This document shows, piece after piece, positions 34,044 to 43,148 of a DNA stretch of 64,000 nucleotides (its first letter is position 1; the number at the start of each line of letters is the position of its first letter). The notes under the pieces were generated by a model. That model saw nothing but the letters and a program-made list of their open reading frames with translations. It did not search any database and was not told the origin of the DNA. The position numbers were made by a program, and so were the translations under genes. The DNA comes from Leptolyngbya sp. O-77 (lineage in GTDB: Bacteria; Cyanobacteriota; Cyanobacteriia; Elainellales; Elainellaceae): contig NZ_AP017367.1 of NCBI RefSeq assembly GCF_001548395.1, positions 2,889,001 to 2,953,000 on the forward strand. The letters are read 5' to 3'.

Positions 34044-35491
34044 GTAATTCTTCTATACCGACCACATCTCAGGGAATGCGCCCTGCAAGCTATCAAGGTG
34101 TAATCATCATGTCTATTCCCATCGTGTGCTTGCTGAGCTGCGTTGGGGTACAAGCATGGCTAGATCATGAGATTGCCCAACATGAATCGCAGGTGCAGCA
34201 CACTCAGAAAGTGCGCCTAGAAACTCAGTCCTTGCTGAATCACCTAATCGATGCCGAAACTGGAGTACGCGGTTTTGGATTAACCTATCGCTCAGAGTTT
34301 TTGCAACCTTACAATCTTGCTCGCCTTGAAATTCCTGAATCCCTACAAAATCTAGAAGCCCTGGTTAGCGATAATCCTCAGCAAACTCGGCAACTAGCTA
34401 CGATTAAGGAGCTGGTGAGGGAGAGCATCATTCTGTTAGACAACAAGCTGCGCCTAAAGCGTCAGCTTCATGAAACAGATTTGCATCAGCTAAGCCCTGC
34501 CCCACAAGAGGATTTCTACGCATGGCTTGAAGAGGGGCGAGAAATTATGGACACCACGCGCCATGCGATTTATACCTTCACACGGCAAGAAGAAATACTC
34601 CTACACAATCGCCAGCAACAGCTAGACCGCTATCGTCAAATTAATACATTCGCGCTACTAATCTCTGTCTTGATTGGTGTTAGCAGTGGTGGCTTCGCAA
34701 TTCATTTATTCCTCCAACTCAACCGCGAATTGACAGCGCGGGAGAGTTTTCTACAAGCTACCAACCTTAAGCTTGAGCAAGCGTGCGATCGCCTTGAACA
34801 ATTTACGGCCAACGCCTCTCACGAACTCCGCGCTCCAATTGCGGCTATTCTTAGTAATGCCCAAGTCGGCTTGATGGCCCCAGCCCACGATTCAGTTCAA
34901 CCACGTCAACGACTGGATAAGATTGTGTGCTTGGCTCATTCAATGAAGACCTTGGTAAATGATTTGCTGTTTTTGGCACGGCACGAAGGAAAGCCAGATG
35001 AGCAATCTCTCCAGACCTTTGATGTGCGATCGCTCCTGGCTGCACATCTTAAAGAACCTCAGTACTTGCAACTTCAGGACACCCTCAACTTCCAGATCAT
35101 TGGCGACTTGCCCGATCATCCGGTTACCTTGCGAGGTGACCCTGACCTGATTAAGCAGGTGATTGCAAACTTACTCAACAATGCCTGCCGCTATACACCT
35201 ACAGGCGGCTTGATTACAGTTCGTCTGCGGGCAGCAGAGGCAGCAATCATTCTGGAAGTTATCGACACAGGAATTGGCATTGCTCCCGATGCTTTGCCCT
35301 ATATTTTTGAGCGATTTTATCGTGAAGATCGGGCCCGCGCCAGAGAGACCGGAGGGTTCGGGCTAGGACTGGCGATCGCTCGGCAAATTGTGCAAGCTCA
35401 CCAAGGCACAATTACAGCAACAAGTAAGGTAGGTGAGGGATCGACCTTTACAGTCACGCTGCCACGCAATCTTTTACCTGACCGAGCATAG
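34040..35491 (+). CDS. CHASE3-type sensor histidine kinase
   Basis: A 483-aa membrane kinase. First membrane helix about 20-41, an extracytoplasmic CHASE3-like helical domain about 45-205 (LIDAETGVRGFGLTY is characteristic), second membrane helix about 210-232, HisKA with phospho-acceptor NASHELRAPI (about 265), and HATPase_c with N box NLLNNACRYTP, G1 DTGIGI and G2 GGFGLGLAI. No HAMP domain is obvious between helix 2 and HisKA. ATGA overlap with the response-regulator gene shows they form one operon. The signal is not known; the OB-fold gene downstream is a plausible output. Confidence 0.92.
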   Translation: MSNSSIPTTSQGMRPASYQGVIIMSIPIVCLLSCVGVQAWLDHEIAQHESQVQHTQKVRLETQSLLNHLIDAETGVRGFGLTYRSEFLQPYNLARLEIPESLQNLEALVSDNPQQTRQLATIKELVRESIILLDNKLRLKRQLHETDLHQLSPAPQEDFYAWLEEGREIMDTTRHAIYTFTRQEEILLHNRQQQLDRYRQINTFALLISVLIGVSSGGFAIHLFLQLNRELTARESFLQATNLKLEQACDRLEQFTANASHELRAPIAAILSNAQVGLMAPAHDSVQPRQRLDKIVCLAHSMKTLVNDLLFLARHEGKPDEQSLQTFDVRSLLAAHLKEPQYLQLQDTLNFQIIGDLPDHPVTLRGDPDLIKQVIANLLNNACRYTPTGGLITVRLRAAEAAIILEVIDTGIGIAPDALPYIFERFYREDRARARETGGFGLGLAIARQIVQAHQGTITATSKVGEGSTFTVTLPRNLLPDRA

Positions 35492-35759
35492 CAGAATTCA
35501 CCATAGTGGGTGGATTTAGTGTTGCCGTCTTAGCGCTACCGTCATAGTTCTGTCATAATTTCCTGCTACATTGCAATCGTGTTACCTAAGCATGTCACCC
35601 AAGAGATTCATTAAAGCAATACAAATGTATCGGCTACATTAGCCAAGCACATTATGACTCAAGCGCATTATTCAAGCATTGAGAATTCCAGTATTGAGAG
35701 TCCTGTGGGTAGCATGCTTAGAACCTCATACTAGGAGTCGAACTTAGGAGTCGCCACTT

Positions 35760-36143
35760 ATGAAGTATCTAGCTTCAGGGATTGCTTCACTTCTTATCGC
35801 TGGAACAAGTCTGCTCGGCATTAGTCCACAGGCTAATGCTCAAAGTGTTCCCATTGGGAATTTACGTGGTTATCAGGGTATTACGATTACGGGAACTGTG
35901 CGGAGCATTGTCGGCAACGAGTTCCTGCTTTCGGATGGCACAGGCGAGATTATTGTGGACGCTGGGCCGCGCTGGTATCACCAGATCAACCTATCGCAAG
36001 GGGAGCGCGTGACGGTTGTAGGTGAGTACGATGATTACGATTTTGATGCCTTCCGCATTACTCGACAAAATGGCGAAGTCATTGTGATTCGCAACGGCCC
36101 TGGTCGTCCACCGTGGGCAGGCGGACGGGGTCGAGGAAGATAG
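35760..36143 (+). CDS. Secreted OB-fold (YgiW/BOF-like) protein
   Basis: A 127-aa exported protein. The signal peptide (about 1-27) has hydrophobic core IASLLIAGTSLLG and an ANA-Q cleavage region. The mature part has TITGTVRSIVGNEFLLSDGTGEIIVDAG and GERVTVVGEYDD, the strand pattern of bacterial OB-fold/BOF proteins that are often stress- or two-component-regulated. It ends in a Gly/Arg-rich tail (WAGGRGRGR). It lies 268 bp after the kinase within the segment bounded by the parA duplication. Confidence 0.82.
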   Translation: MKYLASGIASLLIAGTSLLGISPQANAQSVPIGNLRGYQGITITGTVRSIVGNEFLLSDGTGEIIVDAGPRWYHQINLSQGERVTVVGEYDDYDFDAFRITRQNGEVIVIRNGPGRPPWAGGRGRGR

Positions 36144-36225
36144 CCATCCCGGTGTCGCAAAGTAAGCTTCCAGCGTCCCGTCCTCTCTGCCTTTGCCATC
36201 GGATCTGCCATCGAGCCTGCCCTCA

Positions 36226-36458
36226 GCGCGATAGAATTTCAGTGCCAGGGCAGGCGAAGACTGAAGGAGCGCGTGATTATCACGGTTGCCAGTTTCAAAG
36301 GAGGGGTGGGGAAAACGACCGCGGCGATTCACCTGGCGGCGTTTTTGCAGACGCAGGGCGAAACGCTGCTGATCGATGCCGATCCGAATCGCTCGGCCAC
36401 GGGCTGGGCCAAGCGCGGAAGTTTGCCTTATGAGGTGATCGATGAGTGGCGATCGCCC
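36226..36458 (+). repeat. 233-bp duplicated 5' end of parA (right copy)
   Basis: The partner of 33034-33266. Here the sequence continues into the complete ParA gene, so this copy marks the intact locus. Confidence 0.92.
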
Positions 36459-36878
36459 CAGCGAGTCCGCAACTTTAGCCATGTGGTGATCGACACGCAG
36501 GCGCGACCCGTGCAGCGCGATTTGGAACTGCTAACCGACAGCTGCGACCTGCTCATTTTGCCAACCACGCCCGATATGCTGGCGATGGATGCGCTGGTGT
36601 TGACGCTGGAATGCCTGCACACCATCGGCGCGAACCGCTACCGGATCATGCTCAACATCATTCCGCCCAAGCCGAGCCGCGATGGTGAAACCGTGCGATC
36701 GCTCTTGCAAGAATCGGGAATGCCTGTGTTTGCGGCGGGCGTGCGGCGGCTAGCGGCGTTTCAAAAGGCAGCGCGGGCAGGAGTCCTGGTATACGAGGTG
36801 AAAGATCCGCGTGCAGCGGACGGCTGGCAAGATTACGTATCCGTGGGTCAGGAAATGCTGGAGGGCTTTGGCGGATGA
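36273..36878 (+). CDS. ParA-family ATPase
   Basis: A 201-aa ParA/MinD-type ATPase. Deviant Walker A FKGGVGKTTAAIHLA at about 8-22, Walker A'-like LLIDADPNRSATGWA, Walker B VVIDTQAR (about 70-77) and LILPTTPD. No N-terminal DNA-binding domain, so it is of the small, orphan ParA type (cargo or protein positioning rather than classical plasmid partition). Start GTG 36273. The next gene begins at ATG 36875, overlapping its stop as ATGA. No parB is nearby. Confidence 0.92.
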   Translation: MIITVASFKGGVGKTTAAIHLAAFLQTQGETLLIDADPNRSATGWAKRGSLPYEVIDEWRSPQRVRNFSHVVIDTQARPVQRDLELLTDSCDLLILPTTPDMLAMDALVLTLECLHTIGANRYRIMLNIIPPKPSRDGETVRSLLQESGMPVFAAGVRRLAAFQKAARAGVLVYEVKDPRAADGWQDYVSVGQEMLEGFGG

Positions 36879-37762
36879 CAAACGACAGGAGCAACGCAGA
36901 CGCTGAAGATCCTGACTCTCTCAGCATAAAAAGTCAGCTTTGGGCACATTTGCAGGAGATTGCACGAGAGCGCGATCCCTATCTTGCCAGCGAGGGGCAT
37001 TTCTACGTCCAGCAATATATCCAAGGACACCTGGCGCAATTTGGCTCGGTGGAGATGCAGCCGTTCACGATTCGCGGCCAGACGCATCACAATATTTTGC
37101 TGAAGTTACCAGGACAGCAAGCAAATCGCCCGCCGATTGTGATTGGCGCACACTACGACGCAGTACCCGGTTCGCCCGGAGCCGACGACAATGCATCGGG
37201 GGTGGCGGTGCTGCTGGAACTGGGGCGATCGCTCTCTACTCAACCCGCCCGTCATCCCGTCTGGCTGGTCGCCTTTGACCTGGAGGAATTTGGGCTATTG
37301 GGCAGTCGCCATTGTGCCGAACAGTTGCACGCCCAGGGTCAACTGCTGCGGCTGATGCTGTCGCTGGAAATGCTGGGCTATTGCACCCCGCAGCCCGGTT
37401 CACAGCAGTATCCCGCCGAGTTTTTCTATCGGCTCTATCCCAGCCAGGGCAATTTCTTGGGACTGGTGGGCAGTCCAGCGACCCTCCTGGATATGCAGCG
37501 CCTCAGCCGCAGCCTGCACCAGGTTGGCCAAGTGCCTGCTCACTGGTTTCCTGCACCGAATCGCGCCAAGTCCCTCCCCGACCTGCGCCGCAGCGACCAC
37601 GCCCCCTTTTGGGATTTGGGCTATCCCGCGGTGATGCTCACCGATACGGCCGACCAGCGCAATCCCCACTATCACCAGGCCAGCGATCGCCCCGAAACCC
37701 TCGATCTGGATTTCCTCACGGGCGTGTGTCGGGGCTTGCGGCATGGCATTCAGAGCTTGTGA
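36875..37762 (+). CDS. M28-family zinc peptidase
   Basis: A 295-aa di-zinc aminopeptidase-like protein. Metal ligands are visible in GAHYDAVPGSPGADDNASG (His and bridging Asp, about 91-109), DLEEFGLLGS (Glu-Glu, about 129-138), SLEMLGY and a C-terminal YHQASDRPE His. No signal peptide, so it is probably cytoplasmic. It is translationally coupled to the ParA-like gene (4-bp overlap), a pairing without an obvious functional explanation. Confidence 0.9.
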   Translation: MTNDRSNADAEDPDSLSIKSQLWAHLQEIARERDPYLASEGHFYVQQYIQGHLAQFGSVEMQPFTIRGQTHHNILLKLPGQQANRPPIVIGAHYDAVPGSPGADDNASGVAVLLELGRSLSTQPARHPVWLVAFDLEEFGLLGSRHCAEQLHAQGQLLRLMLSLEMLGYCTPQPGSQQYPAEFFYRLYPSQGNFLGLVGSPATLLDMQRLSRSLHQVGQVPAHWFPAPNRAKSLPDLRRSDHAPFWDLGYPAVMLTDTADQRNPHYHQASDRPETLDLDFLTGVCRGLRHGIQSL

Positions 37763-37815
37763 TTTTAGATTTTAGATTTTAGGTTTTAGATTTCAGACTT
37801 TAGATTGGTGATTTT
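37761..37815. repeat. Heptanucleotide-type tandem repeat (ATTTTAG)
   Basis: Five or six imperfect copies of GATTTTA/ATTTTAG follow the M28 gene, as in the short tandemly repeated sequences of cyanobacteria. Related GGATTTTAG/AATCCAAAAT words occur between or after genes near 8040-8075, 13116-13135, 27098-27116, 42284-42325 and 51841-51900. Confidence 0.7.
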
Positions 37816-37863
37816 GGCTCGCAAGTCTAGAGTTTGTAGTGCGTCTGGCGATTCAGCGGATGC

Positions 37864-38658
37864 CTAGCTGCCTAACTCCCGCGATCGCCCAGCCGCCGCT
37901 TTGACGGCTTCGATCAGGGCGGAGCGGAGTCCCGCCTTCTCCAGCGCCGCGATGCCTGCAATCGTCGTACCGCCGGGACTGGTGACGCGATCCTTCAGTT
38001 CGCCGGGGTGGAGTCCCGTTTCTGCCAGCAGTTGAGCCGTGCCGCGCACCGTTTGGATGGCAAGCTGGGTGGCGATCGCCCTCGGCAAACCCGCTGCCAC
38101 GCCGCCATCGCTCAGCGCTTCGATCATCAGCGCCACATAGCCCGGGCCAGAACCGGAAAGTCCCGTCACTGCATCCATCAGCGATTCGGGCACTTCTACC
38201 ACTTCGCCCACCGCCGCGAAAATTTGCCGCGCCAGCGCCAGATGGCTGGGCTGGGTGTGCCGACCTGGGGCGATCGCCGTCATGCCCGCGCCCACCGTCG
38301 CCGGAGTATTGGGCATCGCCCGCACAACCGGATGATCGGGAAAACTAGCCTCGAGCTTTTGTAAGGGAACGCCCGCCAAAATCGACAGCACCAGCATCGC
38401 GGGGGCGGTCGGTGGCAGCGCCTGAATCACCGTATCAAACACCTGGGGCTTGATGGCCAGCAGCAACACTTCGGCGTGCTGCACTGCGTCGGCGTTCTCT
38501 GCCGTCACCTGCACACCATATTCCTCCGCTAGATAATCGCGCCGAGTCGCCGCAGGTTCCCCAACCGTCACCTCATCCGACGCGCAAACACCCTGATCGA
38601 GCAGGCGAGACAGCAGCGCCTCTGCCATCACGCCGCCGCCAATAATTCCCAGCTTCAC
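37864..38658 (-). CDS. proC: Pyrroline-5-carboxylate reductase
   Basis: A 264-aa enzyme for the last step of proline synthesis. Rossmann start KLGIIGGGVMAEALL, LLAIKPQVFDTV, VVRAMPNTPATVGAGMTAI, SGSGPGYVALMIEALSDGGV (dimer/active site) and the C-terminal VTSPGGTTIAGIAALE. I chose GTG 38658 because GGAGGC lies seven bases upstream and the product begins as ProC does. The open frame upstream encodes a repetitive NTQSK peptide from a tandem DNA repeat. It follows sepF on the same strand, the arrangement seen in many cyanobacteria. Confidence 0.95.
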   Translation of the reverse strand: MKLGIIGGGVMAEALLSRLLDQGVCASDEVTVGEPAATRRDYLAEEYGVQVTAENADAVQHAEVLLLAIKPQVFDTVIQALPPTAPAMLVLSILAGVPLQKLEASFPDHPVVRAMPNTPATVGAGMTAIAPGRHTQPSHLALARQIFAAVGEVVEVPESLMDAVTGLSGSGPGYVALMIEALSDGGVAAGLPRAIATQLAIQTVRGTAQLLAETGLHPGELKDRVTSPGGTTIAGIAALEKAGLRSALIEAVKAAAGRSRELGS

Positions 38659-38680
38659 GGCTGCCTCCTTTCTTGTTCTG

Positions 38681-38725
38681 GTCTTGCTCTGGGTGTTCTT
38701 GCTCTGGGTGTTCTTGCTCTGGGTG
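38681..38725. repeat. Three tandem 15-bp repeats just upstream of proC
   Basis: Units TTCTTGCTCTGGGTG at 38681, 38696 and 38711 (the first differs by one base). They lie between sepF and the proC ribosome binding site and are a multiple of three, so on the minus strand they would read NTQSK repeats if translated. Confidence 0.85.
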
Positions 38726-38856
38726 TGTTGCTTTAGTCCAAACAGCACAAAATCTAGACAGCACAAAATCCCCTTAGGCCAGGCTCTAGAACTGCGAATG
38801 AGCAGCCGTTGACCAGCAGCCAGAAGGGGGAGATTGCGAGTGCGACCTCTGGAAAA

Positions 38857-39432
38857 TTAAGCCATGCGAGCTTGCGGATCTGCGCCCCAGGTGGGAGCAG
38901 GAGAAGTCATGGGGCGACCGGGACGCATCGGCTGCTGGAGCGGAATGTCCGCAGGGGGGTTGAGTTGGGTGCTGACCTGGACGCAGTTGGGCGTGAACAG
39001 AAAGATGCTTTCGCCGATGCGCTCTTGATGCCCGTCGATCGCATAGGTGCCGCCCGCCAAAAAATCCACTGCCCGCTGAGCCTGGTCAGGGTCCATAATG
39101 GTCAGGTTTAGCACAACCGACTTGCGCTCCCGCAGGGCGCGAATCGCCTGGGGCATTTCTTCAAAGGTGCGGGGTTCCATGACCACGACTTCAGACATGC
39201 CGTTCACACCGGGCATTCCGATGACATTGCCCATACCGGAGCCAGCGTCGGTGGTCATCAAGGGGCGATCGCGCAGCCGGCGGCGGCGCGGCTCCTCTTC
39301 GACGACTGGCTGGACGTTTTCTTCTTGATAAAGATTCTGATATTCCTGTCCGTCCATTTCGTCGTACTCATATTCATAATCGGCCGGGTCATTCAGGCCC
39401 ACAAAGTCACGCAGCTTAGAAAAAATGCTCAC
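38857..39432 (-). CDS. sepF: Cell division protein SepF (Cdv2)
   Basis: A 191-aa FtsZ-binding division protein. N-terminal membrane-binding amphipathic helix MSIFSKLRDFVGL, an acidic/tyrosine linker (YEYEYDEMDGQEYQNLYQEE region, about 20-42), an Arg-rich stretch, and the SepF domain from about residue 80 (VVVMEPRTFEEMPQAIRAL; SVVLNLTIMDPDQAQRAVDFLAGG; ESIFLFTPNCV). Start GTG 39430-39432, as no ATG fits the helix. SepF tethers FtsZ to the membrane at midcell. Confidence 0.96.
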   Translation of the reverse strand: MSIFSKLRDFVGLNDPADYEYEYDEMDGQEYQNLYQEENVQPVVEEEPRRRRLRDRPLMTTDAGSGMGNVIGMPGVNGMSEVVVMEPRTFEEMPQAIRALRERKSVVLNLTIMDPDQAQRAVDFLAGGTYAIDGHQERIGESIFLFTPNCVQVSTQLNPPADIPLQQPMRPGRPMTSPAPTWGADPQARMA

Positions 39433-40270
39433 AGGTCACGCTCCATCACATAACGTTAATTGGGTTAATTTTTGACAATCCCATCTGACAAATCTGACAA
39501 TCATGCCAGGGCAAACTCTAACATGGAGTGGAAATTTCAAATCGAGACTTCATACACTCAGGCAAGAGTACCCCTATTAACCCGACCGCGATAAGGCTTA
39601 AGCATAAATTAATAATCTAAGCGCTTACCCAACGGGTCTGAAATTCCGCTCAAGTTACTTGTTTTGAGTTATCAGTATATAACAGATTTAGAAAATCAAT
39701 CCCTAATTTGGAATTGATTAAAAAAATTGCCAATCGCACAAGACGCGATCGCCTTCACAGCTTATCTAACCAATCCAGAATTCTCAAGTCATGGCAGCCT
39801 GGTTTAATTTGGCATTTGATCTTATCCCCAGGTTGCACCGATCAGGTTTGTTAATCAATCGAGCAGCCTAGCCGATCGGTCTCCTCAAGAATGCTGCGAT
39901 CGCCCGCTTGAACATCGGTCTTTAAACTCAGAAGCGATCGCCCAAGCGGTAATTCAGCCTGAATCCTAGACTGAGATTAATGCACTTAGGTCAGCTTTGA
40001 TCAGGAAAACCTATTAATGGCGATCGCGCTTCCCAGTTTGCTGATCAATCCTCTGCAAGATGGGCAACCATCCTGGAAGCAGATGAGACGATTTCTCTAC
40101 CAGCTCGGACACAGATCAAGCCTGCTCCACTCAGCGATTTTTTTCGATTGAATGGTAGAAAGCAGAGGTTTACAAAGCCTGATCGCAAAATATCGGGATG
40201 CTGAATTGCAAAACCCCATTGCCATTTCTAGAGTGGGGCCTTTGAGCAGCCCCCAGTGCGAACGAACCCA
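39433..40270. other. 838-bp region without a recognisable gene
   Basis: No open frame here looks like protein. The first 60 bp (minus strand) must hold the sepF promoter; TGACAATC/CTGACAA words are repeated at 39473-39503. The rest is AT-rich with several HIP1 octamers. I see no tRNA, terminator pair or known RNA motif. Confidence 0.5.
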
Positions 40271-40429
40271 ATGATGAATCAGTCGTTGCACCTCCAATAT
40301 TCGCTGTCATCCCTAGACACACTTGGCGCAGAGGTTCTGTCGTCTACTTATGATGAGGGGCGCGTTGCCGAACTGATTGAAGCCGCAGGCTGCCGGTTCA
40401 TCTATCTGACACCCGCCTGGATACCGTGA
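40271..40429 (+). CDS. Possible 52-aa hypothetical protein
   Basis: ATGATG start at 40271 and TGA at 40427-40429. The product (MMNQSLHLQYS... VAELIEAAGCRFIYLTPAWIP) has normal amino-acid composition and amphipathic stretches, unlike the surrounding noncoding DNA. It could be a true small protein or the 5' remnant of a longer gene. No family recognised and no strong ribosome binding site. Confidence 0.35.
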   Translation: MMNQSLHLQYSLSSLDTLGAEVLSSTYDEGRVAELIEAAGCRFIYLTPAWIP

Positions 40430-40530
40430 GAACCGACGCTCAGGAGTCCCACTTAATCTCAATTAATCTCAATTAATCTCAATTCCGACTCGCTTCAGAT
40501 TCGATTTTCTGGGGATGGCGGAGGGCTGTT

Positions 40531-42000
40531 TTAACCCGAAATAGAGTTGGCCCAGTCCTTGGCCCAGTGCAAGTTTTGCTGCACGCGCTCTGGGGTGGCG
40601 GCTTCGGAGTAGAGGCGCAGCACGGGTTCTGTGCCGCTGAAACGGATCAGCAGCCAGCTTTGGTCGGCCAGGCGGAACTTATAGCCGTCAATATCTAGCA
40701 CGCTCAGCACCGACTGTCCGGCGATTTCCTGGGGGGGCTGGGTCTTGAGCTGGTTCAACAAGCGCGATCGCACGTCCATGCTAGCCAGCGGGAGATCGAT
40801 GCGGTCGTAGGCAGCGGTAAAGCCCGTCTGAGCTTGCAGGGCAGCGTATTGGTCGCTCAAATCCATGCCGCTGTCTACCACGGCTTCCAGCACGTACAGC
40901 GCCGACAGCAGCGCGTCGCGTTCAGGGATATGGTTGCCGTAGCCGATGCCGCCGGATTCTTCGCCACCGAGGAAAACCTGACTTTCCAACATGCGGTCGG
41001 CGATGTATTTGTAGCCAATCGCCGTTTCGTGGACGGGCAGGTTGTGCAGCTTGGCGACTAGCGGCATCAGGTCAGAGCCGCTGATGGTTTTGACGATTTC
41101 GCCTGTAAAGCCGCGATGGGTAGCGAGATGCTGAATCAGCACGGGAATCAGCACTTGGGAACTGAGGAAGTTGCCTGCGCCATCGACGGCGGCAATGCGA
41201 TCGCTGTCTCCGTCAAACACCAGCCCCACCACTAGCTCATCGGGCGATCGCCGTTCATAGGTTCGGATCTGGTGCAGCAGATCGGGCAAATAGCGGGGCA
41301 GGGGTTCCGGTGCGCCGCCGCCAAACAGTGGGTCTGCGTTGCCGTTTAGCTCGTGGATCGGCGTGCCTAAAAGCTGCTCCAAACCGCCCGACGCTGCCCC
41401 GTGCATCACATCGGCAAACACAGTGAGCTTGCCCGTGGCGATCGCCCGCCGCAGCTTTTCCACATCCACCTTGGCCCGCAGCCCTTCGCAATAGCTCGTC
41501 CACGGGTTAAAGGTTTGCAGCGTCCCCGGCTGCTCTACGGAAGGAAGCTCCTGTCCCAGCAGCGCCTCAATCTTGGCTGTCACCTCCGGCGGAATCGACC
41601 CGCCAAAGCCTGCCTTCACCTTCAGTCCCGAATAGGCCGCAGGATTATGGCTGGCAGTAATCACCACGGCTCCCAAGGCGTTTTGCTGCTTTGCCGCCCA
41701 GCTAAAGGCCGGCGTTGGCGCAAAGGATTCCGACAGCAATACGTCATAGCCTGCCTGTTGTAGCGCCTCGGCGGCGACCTGAGCAAACTCCGGCGACAAA
41801 AAGCGACGATCGTAACCCACAATCACTAGGCGATTTTGGGTTTGTTCACCATACGTCTGCTCTAGGGCGATCGCCGCCCGTGGCGCAACCTGCATTACCC
41901 GCTCAAAGGTAAAGTCTGCTGCGATCATGCCGCGCCAGCCGTCCGTGCCAAAGGAAATCGGTCGCTGGACAAATGCGGAGGGGGAGAGTTGACCTGCCAT
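40531..42000 (-). CDS. Phosphoglucomutase/phosphomannomutase family enzyme
   Basis: A 489-aa alpha-D-phosphohexomutase. Domain marks in order: SFGTDGWRGMIAADFT, catalytic phosphoserine loop TASHNPAAYSG (about 119-129), metal loop DGDSDRIAAVD (about 257-267), sugar-binding GGEESGGIGYGNHIPERD, and phosphate-binding IRFSGTEPVLRLY at the C-terminus. It interconverts hexose 1- and 6-phosphates (Glc and/or Man), feeding glycogen, sugar nucleotide and cell-wall synthesis. ATG 42000 (MAGQLSPSAF) is chosen because the extra open frame before it is cysteine-rich and unlike the family. Confidence 0.94.
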   Translation of the reverse strand: MAGQLSPSAFVQRPISFGTDGWRGMIAADFTFERVMQVAPRAAIALEQTYGEQTQNRLVIVGYDRRFLSPEFAQVAAEALQQAGYDVLLSESFAPTPAFSWAAKQQNALGAVVITASHNPAAYSGLKVKAGFGGSIPPEVTAKIEALLGQELPSVEQPGTLQTFNPWTSYCEGLRAKVDVEKLRRAIATGKLTVFADVMHGAASGGLEQLLGTPIHELNGNADPLFGGGAPEPLPRYLPDLLHQIRTYERRSPDELVVGLVFDGDSDRIAAVDGAGNFLSSQVLIPVLIQHLATHRGFTGEIVKTISGSDLMPLVAKLHNLPVHETAIGYKYIADRMLESQVFLGGEESGGIGYGNHIPERDALLSALYVLEAVVDSGMDLSDQYAALQAQTGFTAAYDRIDLPLASMDVRSRLLNQLKTQPPQEIAGQSVLSVLDIDGYKFRLADQSWLLIRFSGTEPVLRLYSEAATPERVQQNLHWAKDWANSISG

Positions 42001-42470
42001 AGAATGCCTGGGAATTGGGGGACTGCAAGAAACAGGAAAAAACTGAGCGCATTGCGCCAATCTGCACGCTGCCGTTCCAGCAGCACATTGAAAACTGCCA
42101 CTCAGAGCAATTCTATGCAGGAAATCCCGCATCCGCCAGACTGTTCCCCAGCATTCACGCCAATTTTACGAAGATTTTCAGAGCAATTTCACCCCATCTC
42201 GGCAATGAGCAATCCTTTTGTCAATTCGCCTGAGCAACCCTATGAATGCAATGGCTGACAACTCCGCAACTGCCCAACCCACCCTCCAAAATCGCCAATC
42301 CACAATCCAAAATCAATATGATTTCCTCGATCAGCGCAATAGCCCCGTCCATACTGCCTGGGTTGGGGGGCTGAAATCCAGGTCAGTTCAGGATCGGAGC
42401 TATTGCGGTTTGGGGGCTTGAGTATTGTTTCAGCCCTTGCCCTAGAAATTACGCAAACCCAACCCAAAAA
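42001..42470. other. 470-bp region without a recognisable gene
   Basis: Between two minus-strand genes. It contains AATCCAAAAT/AATCGCCAAT repeat words (42284-42325) and no frame that looks coding. It presumably holds the mutase promoter and the end of the gvpF/L transcript. Confidence 0.5.
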
Positions 42471-43148
42471 CTACACAAAGTGATAAGGCGGCAGCGCCTC
42501 GCTCAGTGCCATCTGCCAGCCAGGACAGCGCGATCGCCATTCTTCTAGCGATTCATGCAGCAGCGCTTCGTCTGTCCGCTTGACTAGCAGGTGCAGCCGC
42601 TCGATGCCGTCGCGGGGTGCGTCGATCTGGAGCGCGGGATAGTCCTGGGCGATCGCCTCCTTTAGCTTCAGCAATTCTGCTTGCTGCTGCTGCTGGCGAT
42701 CCAACTGCTGCTGAAATTGCTGTTTTTTTGCCAGGAAATAGTCGCGCCCGGTTCCAGCAGTTGCCAACGGGCTTGGGGCAGAGGATTCGGGCGATCGCGG
42801 CGATAGTTTCAACGTATACTCCGCCTGCCCGACCAGCCGCGTCAGGGTTGCCTCGTAGCCAGCCGCATTGACGTGCAAATGCTCCAGCAGCTTTTCCTGC
42901 GACACAAACTGCGTACCAAACCGCAGCGGCAACACAGGAACCTGCTCAAACACCTCTCGAATCACCTGGTCATGGTGCAAGACTGCCCGCATCAGGCGTT
43001 CATCACTCTGCTCCAGCATGGCCAAATCTAGACCCGGCTCCACGACCGCGCCGACCCCCCGTTCATACAGCAGCATCAACTCACCGCTGATGCCTGCGGG
43101 TAACACAATCGACTCGGCTGACTGAAGGACAAACGCATAGGTATACAT
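42471..43148 (-). CDS. Gas vesicle protein GvpL/GvpF family
   Basis: A 225-aa protein of the GvpF/GvpL family: N-terminal YTYAFVLQSAESI, the middle LMRAVLHHDQVIREVFEQVPVLPLRFGTQF (about 52-81, the best family signature), YTLKLSP, and a charged coiled coil rich in glutamine (QQQLDRQQQQQAEL). GvpF/L are accessory proteins of gas-vesicle assembly thought to sit at the growing edge. Start ATG 43148; a TTG just before it is less likely. No gvpA/C/N/K gene is in the window, so whether gas vesicles are made is unknown. Confidence 0.9.
   Translation of the reverse strand: MYTYAFVLQSAESIVLPAGISGELMLLYERGVGAVVEPGLDLAMLEQSDERLMRAVLHHDQVIREVFEQVPVLPLRFGTQFVSQEKLLEHLHVNAAGYEATLTRLVGQAEYTLKLSPRSPESSAPSPLATAGTGRDYFLAKKQQFQQQLDRQQQQQAELLKLKEAIAQDYPALQIDAPRDGIERLHLLVKRTDEALLHESLEEWRSRCPGWQMALSEALPPYHFV

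Noticed and set aside
40097..40297. Minus-strand 66-codon frame in the gap before the mutase
   Set aside because: Composition is unlike protein and it overlaps the more plausible plus-strand small frame.
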